A DNA stretch of 64,000 nucleotides from NCBI RefSeq assembly GCF_028288465.1, contig NZ_JAQBNR010000001.1, forward strand, positions 186,001 through 250,000, in the 5' to 3' direction. A model generated the notes under the pieces. That model was not told the origin of the DNA and searched no databases. It worked only from the letters and a program-made list of their open reading frames with translations. The translations under genes were made by a program, and so were the position numbers. The stretch comes from Ferruginibacter sp. (GTDB taxonomy: Bacteria; Bacteroidota; Bacteroidia; Chitinophagales; Chitinophagaceae). Below, in pieces: positions 45,501-53,281 of this stretch (the stretch's first letter is position 1; each line of letters begins with the position of its first letter).

Positions 45501-46004
45501 GTTATTGGTAATCCAACACCTAAGTTTACCTATGGTACGTCCGTTAATTTAACTTATAAAAGTTTAAGCCTGGCGGTTGATATGGGCGGCGTTTATGGTA
45601 ACCAGATTTTCAGAACCTGGGGTTCGCTTGAATCTCCGTTTCAGCGTGTAAATTACTCTGCAGAAAAAATCAATAGATGGCATGGTGCAGGAACTTCCAA
45701 CTGGGTGCCTATCCTTAGCCAGGGAGATCGCTTTAACTACAACGGCTCCAGCTATAATATTGAAGACGGAAGTTATTTCAGAATCAGGAACGTACAATTG
45801 GCTTTTAACTTCAGCCAGCGTTTACTTTCAAAGGCAAAGATTAAAAACTTAAGAGTATACCTCAATGTTCAAAATGTGAAGACATGGAAAAACAATTTAG
45901 GCTATACTGCTGAATACGGTGGTGATGCAACTGCGTTTGGCTATGATAATGCAGGAGGTGCGATTCCCCTGGTATCTACCGCAGGTTTAAATGTAACTTT
46001 TTAA
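42594..46004 (+). CDS. SusC-like TonB-dependent outer-membrane receptor with STN domain
   Basis: A 1136-residue glycan importer. Signal/anchor region (LLLMKLMTPVLLIFMTQLTVSAKG), STN signalling domain at about 48-100 (ITIKLKNIELTKAMSLVEKQSDYRFVYN), carboxypeptidase-regulatory-like domain at about 128-205, SusC-type plug (VVVIGYGSASKRDLTGSITKVAGKDI; LQGKVAGLSVVNN; IRGTVSIGQVHPLYVVDGI) and barrel. The STN domain couples ligand binding to the FecR/sigma pair upstream. Its partner SusD follows 19 nt later. The substrate should be the oligosaccharide released by the downstream enzymes, inferred to be a beta-glucan. Confidence 0.95.
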   Translation: MKKNKRLQALGNRSKFKILLLMKLMTPVLLIFMTQLTVSAKGQDKITIKLKNIELTKAMSLVEKQSDYRFVYNNNLIPVAKKIDATFREADLPEVMTKLLTGTGLSYKIMKDNLVVLYQRDDEVKDLTVKGTITDENGRGLEGASIKVKGNKTGTYTVASGEYSLAVPDNATLIISYVGYETVEIAVGGRTTIDVKLKAATQKMDEVVVIGYGSASKRDLTGSITKVAGKDIADKPNTNPVASLQGKVAGLSVVNNGTPGAAPDIRIRGTVSIGQVHPLYVVDGIFNDNIDYINPNDIESIEVLKDPSSLAIFGVKGATGVIAITTKKAKAGQVVVNFNTSYGTKKLVDKIKLADATQFKTLFDEENANNGVATPDYSALTANTDWIDAVTRTGKFNNNNLSISGSTEKNRFNFGLGYLTDEGIIKHEKLEKILLSFGDEFKVNKAIKIGINFNASRQNNPYNATSVLDNARKVMPQVSAGTKPFSVANPYGGDSMTVNLYSGLDNALQNSGVVNPLLELENTWNKQVNIEFRTVASVYGEINFLKYFNFRSTFYADMSTVNNRQYSPLYYAYDPLNNTPYLYGAKTQVSENDNSYKKFQQDHILTFRKSFGDHNLTATAGFTSYYFGNFNRSGVAKPYTTGNALPIPDDKRFWYMTNGFEDPTTSLASSSQSEYSTVSMLGRILYNYKQKYFLNASVRDDASSQIPEKNRHQQFWALGGAWEISKEDFMKGQTFLNYLKLKGSVGVLGNQTAVDPNGLTINYPFYPRLNTGIAAVFGTNIYGAAQPSYVPNPDLKWETVSAQEAGFELSAFRNRLHFEANYFNKTTNNLMSYLSKASIGLPDQLTNGGSLRNWGEEFSASWNQAVNRDFSVNIGGNITFLKNKVLSIAEGTVAGYFSRAFQNNGSAESRTQPGLPIGSFYGYEVEGLYQSYADILKSPVASAIGAYRPGDFKFKDLNGDGKITADDRTVIGNPTPKFTYGTSVNLTYKSLSLAVDMGGVYGNQIFRTWGSLESPFQRVNYSAEKINRWHGAGTSNWVPILSQGDRFNYNGSSYNIEDGSYFRIRNVQLAFNFSQRLLSKAKIKNLRVYLNVQNVKTWKNNLGYTAEYGGDATAFGYDNAGGAIPLVSTAGLNVTF

Positions 46005-46023
46005 TCTTTTTAAATTTATTGAT

Positions 46024-47589
46024 ATGAAAAAAAATAAAATTGTATTACAGATAGCAATGGCGGTGCTGCCGTTGATGCTGCTAACAATGGGGTGCGCAAA
46101 ATTTTTGGATAGAAAACCCTTAACAGCCACCCTGGATGATTTAAAGCAGGGAACGTTGGAAGCGCAGAGTTTTGGCCTGTATAATACCTTAACTTCTTAC
46201 GCTGGTTTTTCCACTTTGCCATGGCTTGACTTTCACAGCATACGGGATGATGATGCACAAAAAGGCAGCAGTACAACTGATGGCAAGGAGATTAATACGG
46301 AGTTTGAAACCTTTCAATATTCCAAGGATGACTGGGCTCCCAATACTTACTGGAACGATCGCTATTATATGATCAACCTTGCAAATAAGGAATTGTATTA
46401 TGCCGATTCTTTAAAAGTGACCGATCCTGCATCCTTAAGAAATATTGGCGAAGCCCGCTTTTTCAGGGCCTATTGCTATTTTGATTTGGTGAGAACTTAC
46501 GGAGAAGTGCCGCTGATTAATTTCTATTACACCAATGCCGCGGATGGAATTAAAGCGAAGTCTCCCGTTGCTGCAATTTATGCGCAGATTGACGAAGATT
46601 TGAACCTTGCTGCACAATACCTTCCGCTAAACTGGTCAGTAGGTGGAGCTAATATCTATCCGGGCCGTCTTACAAGAGGTGCTGCAAACACCTTATGGGC
46701 TCAAACGCATTTGTTCAGGGGCGATTGGGCACAGGTTGTAAGTCTTTGCAACCAGGTAATTCAGTCGCAGCAATATAGTTTAACTACCAATTTTCCTGAT
46801 ATATGGAAGGATGGTTTAAACGGAGCTGGTAAAAATGGTCCGGAATCAATTTTCGAAGAGCAGAGCTATGTAGGTCCGAACAACACGCCCAATAAGGGAA
46901 CACAATGGGGAACAAGCCAAAATGTGAGACAAGGCGGCGCCAGTAATGCATGGAATTTAGGCTGGGGATGGAATACACCTACACAAAAACTGGTTAGCGC
47001 CTGGGACAGTACAGATCCGCGGAAAAGCCAGACAATTTTATATTCCGGCCAGTATGACGGCGGACCGGCAGCTGGTGGATACGGAGCTACATTACCGGCT
47101 TACAGTCCGGGTACCGGTTTGGATCAGCCCTACTGGAATAAAAAAGTGTATTCTGATCCGGCCATGCGCCAGTTTACAGGACAGATTTTTGGAAGCGGCG
47201 GGGCCGATTGGATCAACCATAGAATACTGCGTTATGCCGATGTGATTTTAATGCTGGCAGAAGCCAGTAACGAATTAGGTGATGGTGCAACTGCTGCGAC
47301 TAATTTGGAACTGATCAGGAACAGGGCAAGTGGTAACCTTGGACCAACGCGTACTATTGTAAAGCCGATTCCATTTGTTGACCAGGACCAAATGCGTGCT
47401 GCAATCAAAAATGAACGCAGGTTTGAGTTTGCAATGGAAGGTTATCGTTTCTTCGATTTGGTTCGCTGGGGCGATGCTGTTAAAGAACTTGGCAGCCTTG
47501 GTTACACCAACCGTTGCCGGTACTATCCTATACCGCAACAGGCCATCAATTTATCCGGAGGTATCCTGGTACAAAACCCTGAGTGGTAA
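46024..47589 (+). CDS. SusD/RagB-family glycan-binding lipoprotein
   Basis: A 521-residue surface lipoprotein that caps SusC and binds glycan. Lipobox LLTMGC with Cys24. N-terminal TPR-like region with LTSYAGFSTLPW, ARFFRAYCYFDLVRTYGEVPLI (classical SusD motif) and the C-terminal RYADVILMLAEASNELG...ERRFEFAMEGYRFFDLVRWGDA. Domain order and length are normal. It follows SusC by 19 nt. The sugar bound cannot be read from sequence. Confidence 0.95.
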   Translation: MKKNKIVLQIAMAVLPLMLLTMGCAKFLDRKPLTATLDDLKQGTLEAQSFGLYNTLTSYAGFSTLPWLDFHSIRDDDAQKGSSTTDGKEINTEFETFQYSKDDWAPNTYWNDRYYMINLANKELYYADSLKVTDPASLRNIGEARFFRAYCYFDLVRTYGEVPLINFYYTNAADGIKAKSPVAAIYAQIDEDLNLAAQYLPLNWSVGGANIYPGRLTRGAANTLWAQTHLFRGDWAQVVSLCNQVIQSQQYSLTTNFPDIWKDGLNGAGKNGPESIFEEQSYVGPNNTPNKGTQWGTSQNVRQGGASNAWNLGWGWNTPTQKLVSAWDSTDPRKSQTILYSGQYDGGPAAGGYGATLPAYSPGTGLDQPYWNKKVYSDPAMRQFTGQIFGSGGADWINHRILRYADVILMLAEASNELGDGATAATNLELIRNRASGNLGPTRTIVKPIPFVDQDQMRAAIKNERRFEFAMEGYRFFDLVRWGDAVKELGSLGYTNRCRYYPIPQQAINLSGGILVQNPEW

Positions 47590-47626
47590 AAATGCAAACA
47601 AAAGTTCACACTTTAAAAATCTAATT

Positions 47627-48493
47627 ATGAACATAAGGAAAATAATGACTAAAAATGTCGTTCTTATCATAGCCTTCGGGAGCCTGCTGGCAGGTTGCCA
47701 AAAAATAACCCACCCTGCTTTGGGAGATTACACAAAAGATGCTAATCCTGTAGGTGGTCCTTTGAAATTTTATGCCGCTTTTGATGGCACGTCAGATAAT
47801 CCGTTGATGAACGGGGTTGATAGTATCAGGGCAAATTTTCCTTCAAGCAATACTGCGGCGGTGGGAGAAGGTATTTCTGGCAAAGGCTACAAGGGCAGCG
47901 AAACGGCATTTGCGCAGTATGCATCTGCCAATGATTTTACATCTGCCACCAGTTTTACCATTTCTTTTTGGGTTAAGAAAACGCCGCAGGCTGCAGGCAA
48001 AGGAACCAATTTTGCTTTTGCGCTCAACTCGTCCGGATATAGCTGGACCAATTTAAAAATGTTCCTGGAGTTTGAGGATGCAGGCAACCCAAGCACGACA
48101 GATTCTGCCGCCGCTAAATTCTATTTATTCGATCAGTGGTTTGAATTTACCGGCGTAAAACGGATGAAAAATGTACTGAACGGACAATGGCATCACCTCG
48201 CATTTACGTACGATGCAACCACTTCGGTGCTTACGCCTTACATTGATGGAGCGGTACCAACCAATTTACCCGCCGGGTTTGGCAATGTCATCAATAATGG
48301 AGCGCCTATGGGACCGCTCAACTTTAATTCCGGCAAAGCAGTTACCGGGCTTACCATCGGCGGTGCTGGTGAAGAAGCGTACAAAGCAAATTCATGGATG
48401 GGATATTTCGACGGACAACTGGATCAGTTCAGGTTATATGGTACGGCTTTATCCGCCGCAGATATAGCAGCGTTGTATTCAAATAAGCAATAG
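47627..48493 (+). CDS. LamG-like (concanavalin A fold) lipoprotein
   Basis: A 288-residue lipoprotein: signal and lipobox MNIRKIMTKNVVLIIAFGSLLAGC (Cys24), then a single LamG/jellyroll domain at about 65-285. Evidence is SFTISFWVKKTP, GQWHHLAFTYDATTSVLTPYIDGA and a closing FDGQLDQFRLYGTALSAADIAALY. In the SusE/SusF position it is probably a surface glycan-binding protein. The longest frame starts at 47375 inside susD and is not used; ATG 47627 gives the lipobox. It ends the first transcription unit of the locus. Confidence 0.87.
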   Translation: MNIRKIMTKNVVLIIAFGSLLAGCQKITHPALGDYTKDANPVGGPLKFYAAFDGTSDNPLMNGVDSIRANFPSSNTAAVGEGISGKGYKGSETAFAQYASANDFTSATSFTISFWVKKTPQAAGKGTNFAFALNSSGYSWTNLKMFLEFEDAGNPSTTDSAAAKFYLFDQWFEFTGVKRMKNVLNGQWHHLAFTYDATTSVLTPYIDGAVPTNLPAGFGNVINNGAPMGPLNFNSGKAVTGLTIGGAGEEAYKANSWMGYFDGQLDQFRLYGTALSAADIAALYSNKQ

Positions 48494-48513
48494 GCTTTCA
48501 ATTCTTTTACATT

Positions 48514-48550
48514 ATAAAGAGGGTTGCAAAGATTTTGCAGCCCTCTTTAT
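48514..48550 (+). terminator. Intrinsic terminator after the LamG lipoprotein gene
   Basis: ATAAAGAGGGTTGCAA and TTGCAGCCCTCTTTAT form a 16-bp stem (one G-T pair) with a 5-nt loop. It is followed by an AT-rich stretch and could serve both strands because the cytochrome gene converges on it. Confidence 0.88.
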
Positions 48551-48599
48551 ATTTATAGTTCTTTGATGTTTGTTTAAAATTAGAATGAAAAAGATGTTA

Positions 48600-49835
48600 C
48601 TATTTTTTAATGTAGTCAAGTACTCTTTTTGTTTCTTCGGGATAAATGCTGATATAATGCGAACGTATCAATGCTGCAGTGGGCTCGGCTTTACCGGCTA
48701 AGAATACTGCAATAGCCCGGGAGGGAGATAAGGGCATGTGGCAATCAATACAATTGCTTTTTAAATTGATGGGAGACGCAGTCTTAAGGGTACAGAAATT
48801 TCCATGCTCAATTGTGTGACAAGTTATGCAGCGTTGCGAGAACAAAGCGGTTTTTCCTTTTTCATTTTCGTGCGTATTATGGCAGGTATTGCAGGTCATT
48901 GTATCACTCATTCTGTAGCACTTACTTGCCCGCAATAAGCCATATTGATTGCCATGTACATCGATTGAATTTGTGTTCGGCGTTGTGGTATCTATTGCAT
49001 AAAAATCAGCAAGTTTGTCGCCGGCCTTAAACTGAAAGGAGGGCTTTGTTTTGGTTAATCTTCCGCCATGACAGGATGCACAGAGATCCATGTTTTGTTG
49101 CCTGGTTAAATGTGCAGGATTGATGATGAACTTTGCTTTTAAGGCAGTTGGATTTTGACTTTGATAGGCTACATGTTCAGCAGCGGGGCCATGACATTTT
49201 TCACAATCCACGCCATAGATGATTTGATTGCGGTCGAAAGCTTCGGGTTCTTCATTTTCGTCGGTAAGTGTTTTCGCAAAAGTAGTATGGCATTCCAGGC
49301 ACCGGGAAGTGATGGGCCGGTTAAAGATAATTTTGTTCGGGTAACCAGGGCTGTTAGACCATTGATGCGCTGCGGAAAAATAAGTCACGGGCAATTGAAA
49401 CAGCCAATTTTTATTCCAGTTTAAAAAAGACTGGCCCATGGTACCGGAGCCAATAACAATATCCATACGGCGGGCAATTTTTTCGATGCCATTGCTGTAA
49501 CCAACCTGGTAAAAGCCGCTATCCCTTTTTTCCATGGCAACCAAATGGCCGGTATCGTAAACAAAGATATTGCCGTCTTTATTAAAACTACCTTTTATAA
49601 ATTTTTCTTCAGCAATTCTGGTAGTTAGGTAATGGGCCGTGTTAAGATGGGTATCGTAGATATTTTTGTGACATTGGGCGCAACTGGCAGATCCGGCAAA
49701 TTGATTAATTGAAACGGTTGGAGTTACGGGCAATTTTTCCTTTTCGGAGTGAATGCATTGTGAGAAGAAAATTACAGCAAATGCAACAATAACAATGGTA
49801 AGAAAAGAACGAAAGTATGGTATAAATATTTTCAT
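48600..49835 (-). CDS. Heptaheme c-type cytochrome lipoprotein
   Basis: A 411-residue multiheme cytochrome c with seven CxxCH motifs: CAQCH, CLECH, CEKCH, CASCH, CNTCH, CITCH and CIDCH. The N-terminus (MKIFIPYFRSFLTIVIVAFAVIFFSQC) ends in a likely lipobox Cys, so it is membrane-anchored in the periplasm or on the outer membrane. The final CIDCHMPLS resembles the CHMP element of nitrite reductase/octaheme families, but overall it looks like electron-transfer cytochromes of the c554 type. The frame extends to 49886; ATG 49835 gives the signal peptide. It is inserted in reverse between the two halves of the polysaccharide locus. Redox partner unknown. Confidence 0.88.
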   Translation of the reverse strand: MKIFIPYFRSFLTIVIVAFAVIFFSQCIHSEKEKLPVTPTVSINQFAGSASCAQCHKNIYDTHLNTAHYLTTRIAEEKFIKGSFNKDGNIFVYDTGHLVAMEKRDSGFYQVGYSNGIEKIARRMDIVIGSGTMGQSFLNWNKNWLFQLPVTYFSAAHQWSNSPGYPNKIIFNRPITSRCLECHTTFAKTLTDENEEPEAFDRNQIIYGVDCEKCHGPAAEHVAYQSQNPTALKAKFIINPAHLTRQQNMDLCASCHGGRLTKTKPSFQFKAGDKLADFYAIDTTTPNTNSIDVHGNQYGLLRASKCYRMSDTMTCNTCHNTHENEKGKTALFSQRCITCHTIEHGNFCTLKTASPINLKSNCIDCHMPLSPSRAIAVFLAGKAEPTAALIRSHYISIYPEETKRVLDYIKK

Positions 49836-49965
49836 AAAAAATGAAGGTACAACCCAATGCTGCCAAGTTAAATCAATAAAATACAAACACCAAAAACTCA
49901 GGTTAAGCGCTGATGAAATAACTTACTTTTACAATAACGGATTTTGCATTTTTTAAAACCTTTTT

Positions 49966-52900
49966 ATGCTTGCCAGCCGAATCATTTATTTAATTTTTTC
50001 TCCTGTTTTATTCCTATTTTTTTCGTGCAAAAAATCCAATACATTATTTACCAGCCTGTCTTCTTCTGAAACAAATGTGCAATTTCAAAACACACTAAAA
50101 GAGCAAAAGGCATTTGGCATTTTATATTACCTGTATTATTATAATGGTGGCGGCGTATCCGTTGGAGATGTAAATAATGATGGATTGCCGGATATTTATT
50201 TTACCGCCAATAGCCACGCAGGCAATAAATTATATATTAATAAAGGCAATTTTAAATTTGAAGACATTACTGCAAATGCTGGTGTAGCCGGCAGTTCAGA
50301 CTGGTGTACCGGTTCAACCATGGCAGATGTAAACGGTGATGGTTTACTCGATATTTATGTTTCGGCAGTAAACATAAATGGAAAAATAAAAGGGCACAAT
50401 GAGTTATTTATAAATAACGGACCATCTAAAACAGCTCCCGGAGAGGTAACGTTTACAGAAAGTGCCGCCCAATACGGGTTGAATTTTTCAGGGTTTACCA
50501 CACAGGTCGCCTTTTTTGATTATGATCATGACGGAGACCTGGATTGTTATATTTTAAATCAATCGCACAAGGCCAATGAAAATATTGTAGATACAATCAA
50601 CAGGAGAAAATTTGATCCGGAAGCAGGCGATAAATTAATGCGCAATGACATGAACACGCCGCTAAAAAAGTTCACTGACGTTTCTGCGGAAGCAGGTATT
50701 TATCAAAGCAGTTTGGGGTATGGCTTAGGTATTTCGGTTGCAGATATCAACAATGATGGGTGGGAGGATATTTATATCGGTAACGACTTTCATGAGAATG
50801 ATTATTACTATATTAACAATGGCAATGGAACTTTTACAGAAAGTGGTGCCAAACATTTTAGACATTACAGCCGATTTAGTATGGGTAATGATATAGCTGA
50901 TTTTAATAACGATGGTCAATTGGATATTGTAACAGTAGATATGTTACCGGGCGAGGAAAAGACCTTAAAAACCTATGGCAGTGATGAAAATGCCGACACC
51001 TATAAATTCAAGCTCATCAGCAATGGCTTTCAGTACCAGTATTCAAAAAACTGCCTGCAACAAAATAATGGCGATGGCATTAGTTTTAGCGAGGTTGGTT
51101 TATTGAGTGGTATTTCGGCAACCGATTGGAGCTGGGCTCCCCTCTTTGCTGATTTTGACAACGACGGAAATAAGGATTTATTTATATCAGGCGGTATTGT
51201 GAAACGTCCAGTGGATCTTGATTACATTCGTTTTGTTTCAGACTTATCTTTCAGACAGGCAATGAATAAGACAGATCAATATGATGCGGCGGCATTGGAA
51301 AAAATGCCTGATGGAGCATCACATCCCTTTCTTTTCCAGGGTGCTGGGAACAGCCATTTTTCAGATGTCAGCGATAGCTGGGGTACTGGTGAAATGAAAG
51401 GTTATTTCAACGGCTCAGCTTATGCCGATCTTGACAATGATGGTAACCTTGATATCATAATTAACAGCCTCAATGCACCAGCTGTAATCTTAAAAAATAA
51501 TGCGCCAAAGAAAAATTACATCACTGTTTCTTTTAAAGGCGACAGCTTAAACAGTTCAGGCATTGGCGCCAAAGCCTATGTATTTGCCGGCAAAAAAATA
51601 CAATACCAGCAACTGATGCTTACAAGGGGTTTTGAATCTTCCGTTGAACCAAGGCTGCATTTTGGTTTGGGTGATGCAGCAATTATTGACAGCCTCTTGA
51701 TCGTGTGGCCCAATCAGCAATACCAGCTATTAAAAAATGTAACTGCTGTAAACTCTTTATTGGTGCAACAAAAAGATGCCAATCAACATTTTGATTACGT
51801 CACATTCTTCCCATCACCCAAACCGATATTACAGGATATTACAAGCCAGGTTAAGTGCAACTGGAAACACAGGGAAAATAATTTTATTGATTTTAATAGC
51901 CAGTATTTGATTCCGCATATGCAATCCACACGCGGACCAAAAATTGCGGTGGGTGATATTAATAAAGACGGACTTGATGACTTCTTTGCTTGCGGTGCCA
52001 ATGGTCAGCCGGGCAGTCTGATGGTGCAGACTAAAGAAGGAACATTCGTACAATCGGATACAACCGTGTTTAATAAAACTACAAACAGTGATGAAGTGGA
52101 TGCCGTTTTTTTTGATGCAAATAATGATGGTTTTCCTGACTTATATGTTGTAAGCGGGGGCAACGAATATGCTGACGGCAATGCGGCTTTGGCCGATAAA
52201 CTATACATCAATGACGGCAAAGGACATTTCGCTTTGTCAACAGCGCAGTTACCGGTTTTGCTAACTAATAAAAGCTGTGTGGCAGTCGCGGATATTGACC
52301 AGGATGGAGATACTGATTTGTTTATTGGCGGCCTTGCAAATGCAAAAGAATTCGGGCAGCCACAGTCTTCGTTTTTATTGTTGAATGATGGTAAAGGCAA
52401 TTTTAAACCTGCAGCTGAAAATATCATTTCTTTAAAAGAAACAGGAATGGTAACAGCAGCAGTTTTTACAGATATTAATAAAGATGGTTGGACTGATCTG
52501 GTAATAGCAGGAGAGTGGATGCCCGTAAAAATATTTATCAATAATAAAGGAACATTTAAGGAAACTGATTTGCCTGTATCCTCAGGTCTTTGGCAATCTC
52601 TATATGCTGCAGATGTAAATGGGGATGGTTTTACGGATATATTAGCGGGTAACTGGGGGCATAATTCCAAACTATATGCAGGTAAGGATGGTCCCTTAAA
52701 ATTGTATGTAAAAGACTTTGATAAAAATGGCTCACCGGAGCAGGTAATGACGTATACAATAAAGGGAAAGGAATATACATTTTTAGCAAAGGATGAATTA
52801 GAGCGGGCGCTACCGGTGTTGAAAAAGGCCTATGTTACTTACAACGAAGTAGCCGGTAAAACTGTACAATACATGTTTTTTGATTTATTTAAAGATTACC

Positions 52901-53274
52901 GGGAGCTAAAAGCTGAAACCCTTACCAATACCTGTTTTATCAATGATGGTAAAGGAGGTTTTGCGAATGTGCCGCTACCCGAGCAGGCACAATTTGCACC
53001 GGTGTTTTCATTTGCAGCGCTGGCAAATAACCAGTTTTTAGCAGCGGGTAATTTTTATGGAGTAGTTCCCTACGAGGGCAGGTATGATGCGCTGCAACCT
53101 ACCATTTTTTCTTTCTATAAAGATCAAAACACTTTTACTAAAGTAGGCCTGTTGCCTGAAATAGACGGTGAAATAAGAGACGCAAAATGGATTAATTATA
53201 CGGGTGGACGAAAAATTTTAGTGATGGCGAAAAATAACAGCGGACTTGTTTTTTTACAATCCAGCGGTCAATAA
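49966..53274 (+). CDS. CRTAC1-type lipoprotein with 13 FG-GAP/VCBS calcium loops and an ASPIC/UnbV domain
   Basis: A 1102-residue surface lipoprotein: lipobox LFFSC (Cys21), then seven DxDxDG-type calcium loops (DVNNDGLPD, DVNGDGLLD, DYDHDGDLD, DINNDGWED, DFNNDGQLD, DFDNDGNKD, DLDNDGNLD). An ASPIC/UnbV domain at about residues 520-605 follows (IGAKAYVFAGKK, RLHFGLGDAAIID, VWPNQQYQLLKNV). Six further loops follow (the last, DFDKNGSPE, is divergent). The repeats predict beta-propellers. Role unknown: binding/adhesion or carbohydrate recognition is likely. It is divergent from the heptaheme cytochrome and lies 7 nt upstream of the first PF10091 gene, hence part of the enzyme operon. Confidence 0.9.
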   Translation: MLASRIIYLIFSPVLFLFFSCKKSNTLFTSLSSSETNVQFQNTLKEQKAFGILYYLYYYNGGGVSVGDVNNDGLPDIYFTANSHAGNKLYINKGNFKFEDITANAGVAGSSDWCTGSTMADVNGDGLLDIYVSAVNINGKIKGHNELFINNGPSKTAPGEVTFTESAAQYGLNFSGFTTQVAFFDYDHDGDLDCYILNQSHKANENIVDTINRRKFDPEAGDKLMRNDMNTPLKKFTDVSAEAGIYQSSLGYGLGISVADINNDGWEDIYIGNDFHENDYYYINNGNGTFTESGAKHFRHYSRFSMGNDIADFNNDGQLDIVTVDMLPGEEKTLKTYGSDENADTYKFKLISNGFQYQYSKNCLQQNNGDGISFSEVGLLSGISATDWSWAPLFADFDNDGNKDLFISGGIVKRPVDLDYIRFVSDLSFRQAMNKTDQYDAAALEKMPDGASHPFLFQGAGNSHFSDVSDSWGTGEMKGYFNGSAYADLDNDGNLDIIINSLNAPAVILKNNAPKKNYITVSFKGDSLNSSGIGAKAYVFAGKKIQYQQLMLTRGFESSVEPRLHFGLGDAAIIDSLLIVWPNQQYQLLKNVTAVNSLLVQQKDANQHFDYVTFFPSPKPILQDITSQVKCNWKHRENNFIDFNSQYLIPHMQSTRGPKIAVGDINKDGLDDFFACGANGQPGSLMVQTKEGTFVQSDTTVFNKTTNSDEVDAVFFDANNDGFPDLYVVSGGNEYADGNAALADKLYINDGKGHFALSTAQLPVLLTNKSCVAVADIDQDGDTDLFIGGLANAKEFGQPQSSFLLLNDGKGNFKPAAENIISLKETGMVTAAVFTDINKDGWTDLVIAGEWMPVKIFINNKGTFKETDLPVSSGLWQSLYAADVNGDGFTDILAGNWGHNSKLYAGKDGPLKLYVKDFDKNGSPEQVMTYTIKGKEYTFLAKDELERALPVLKKAYVTYNEVAGKTVQYMFFDLFKDYRELKAETLTNTCFINDGKGGFANVPLPEQAQFAPVFSFAALANNQFLAAGNFYGVVPYEGRYDALQPTIFSFYKDQNTFTKVGLLPEIDGEIRDAKWINYTGGRKILVMAKNNSGLVFLQSSGQ

Positions 53275-53281
53275 AAAAATT

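Noticed and set aside
47375..47626. Upstream extension of the LamG lipoprotein into susD
   Set aside because: It would overlap susD in another frame and hide the lipobox; ATG 47627 gives a proper signal peptide.
52005..52670. 221-codon reverse ORF
   Set aside because: Antisense to the calcium-loop protein; its Ser/Pro-rich repeats are the mirror of the Asp/Gly loops.
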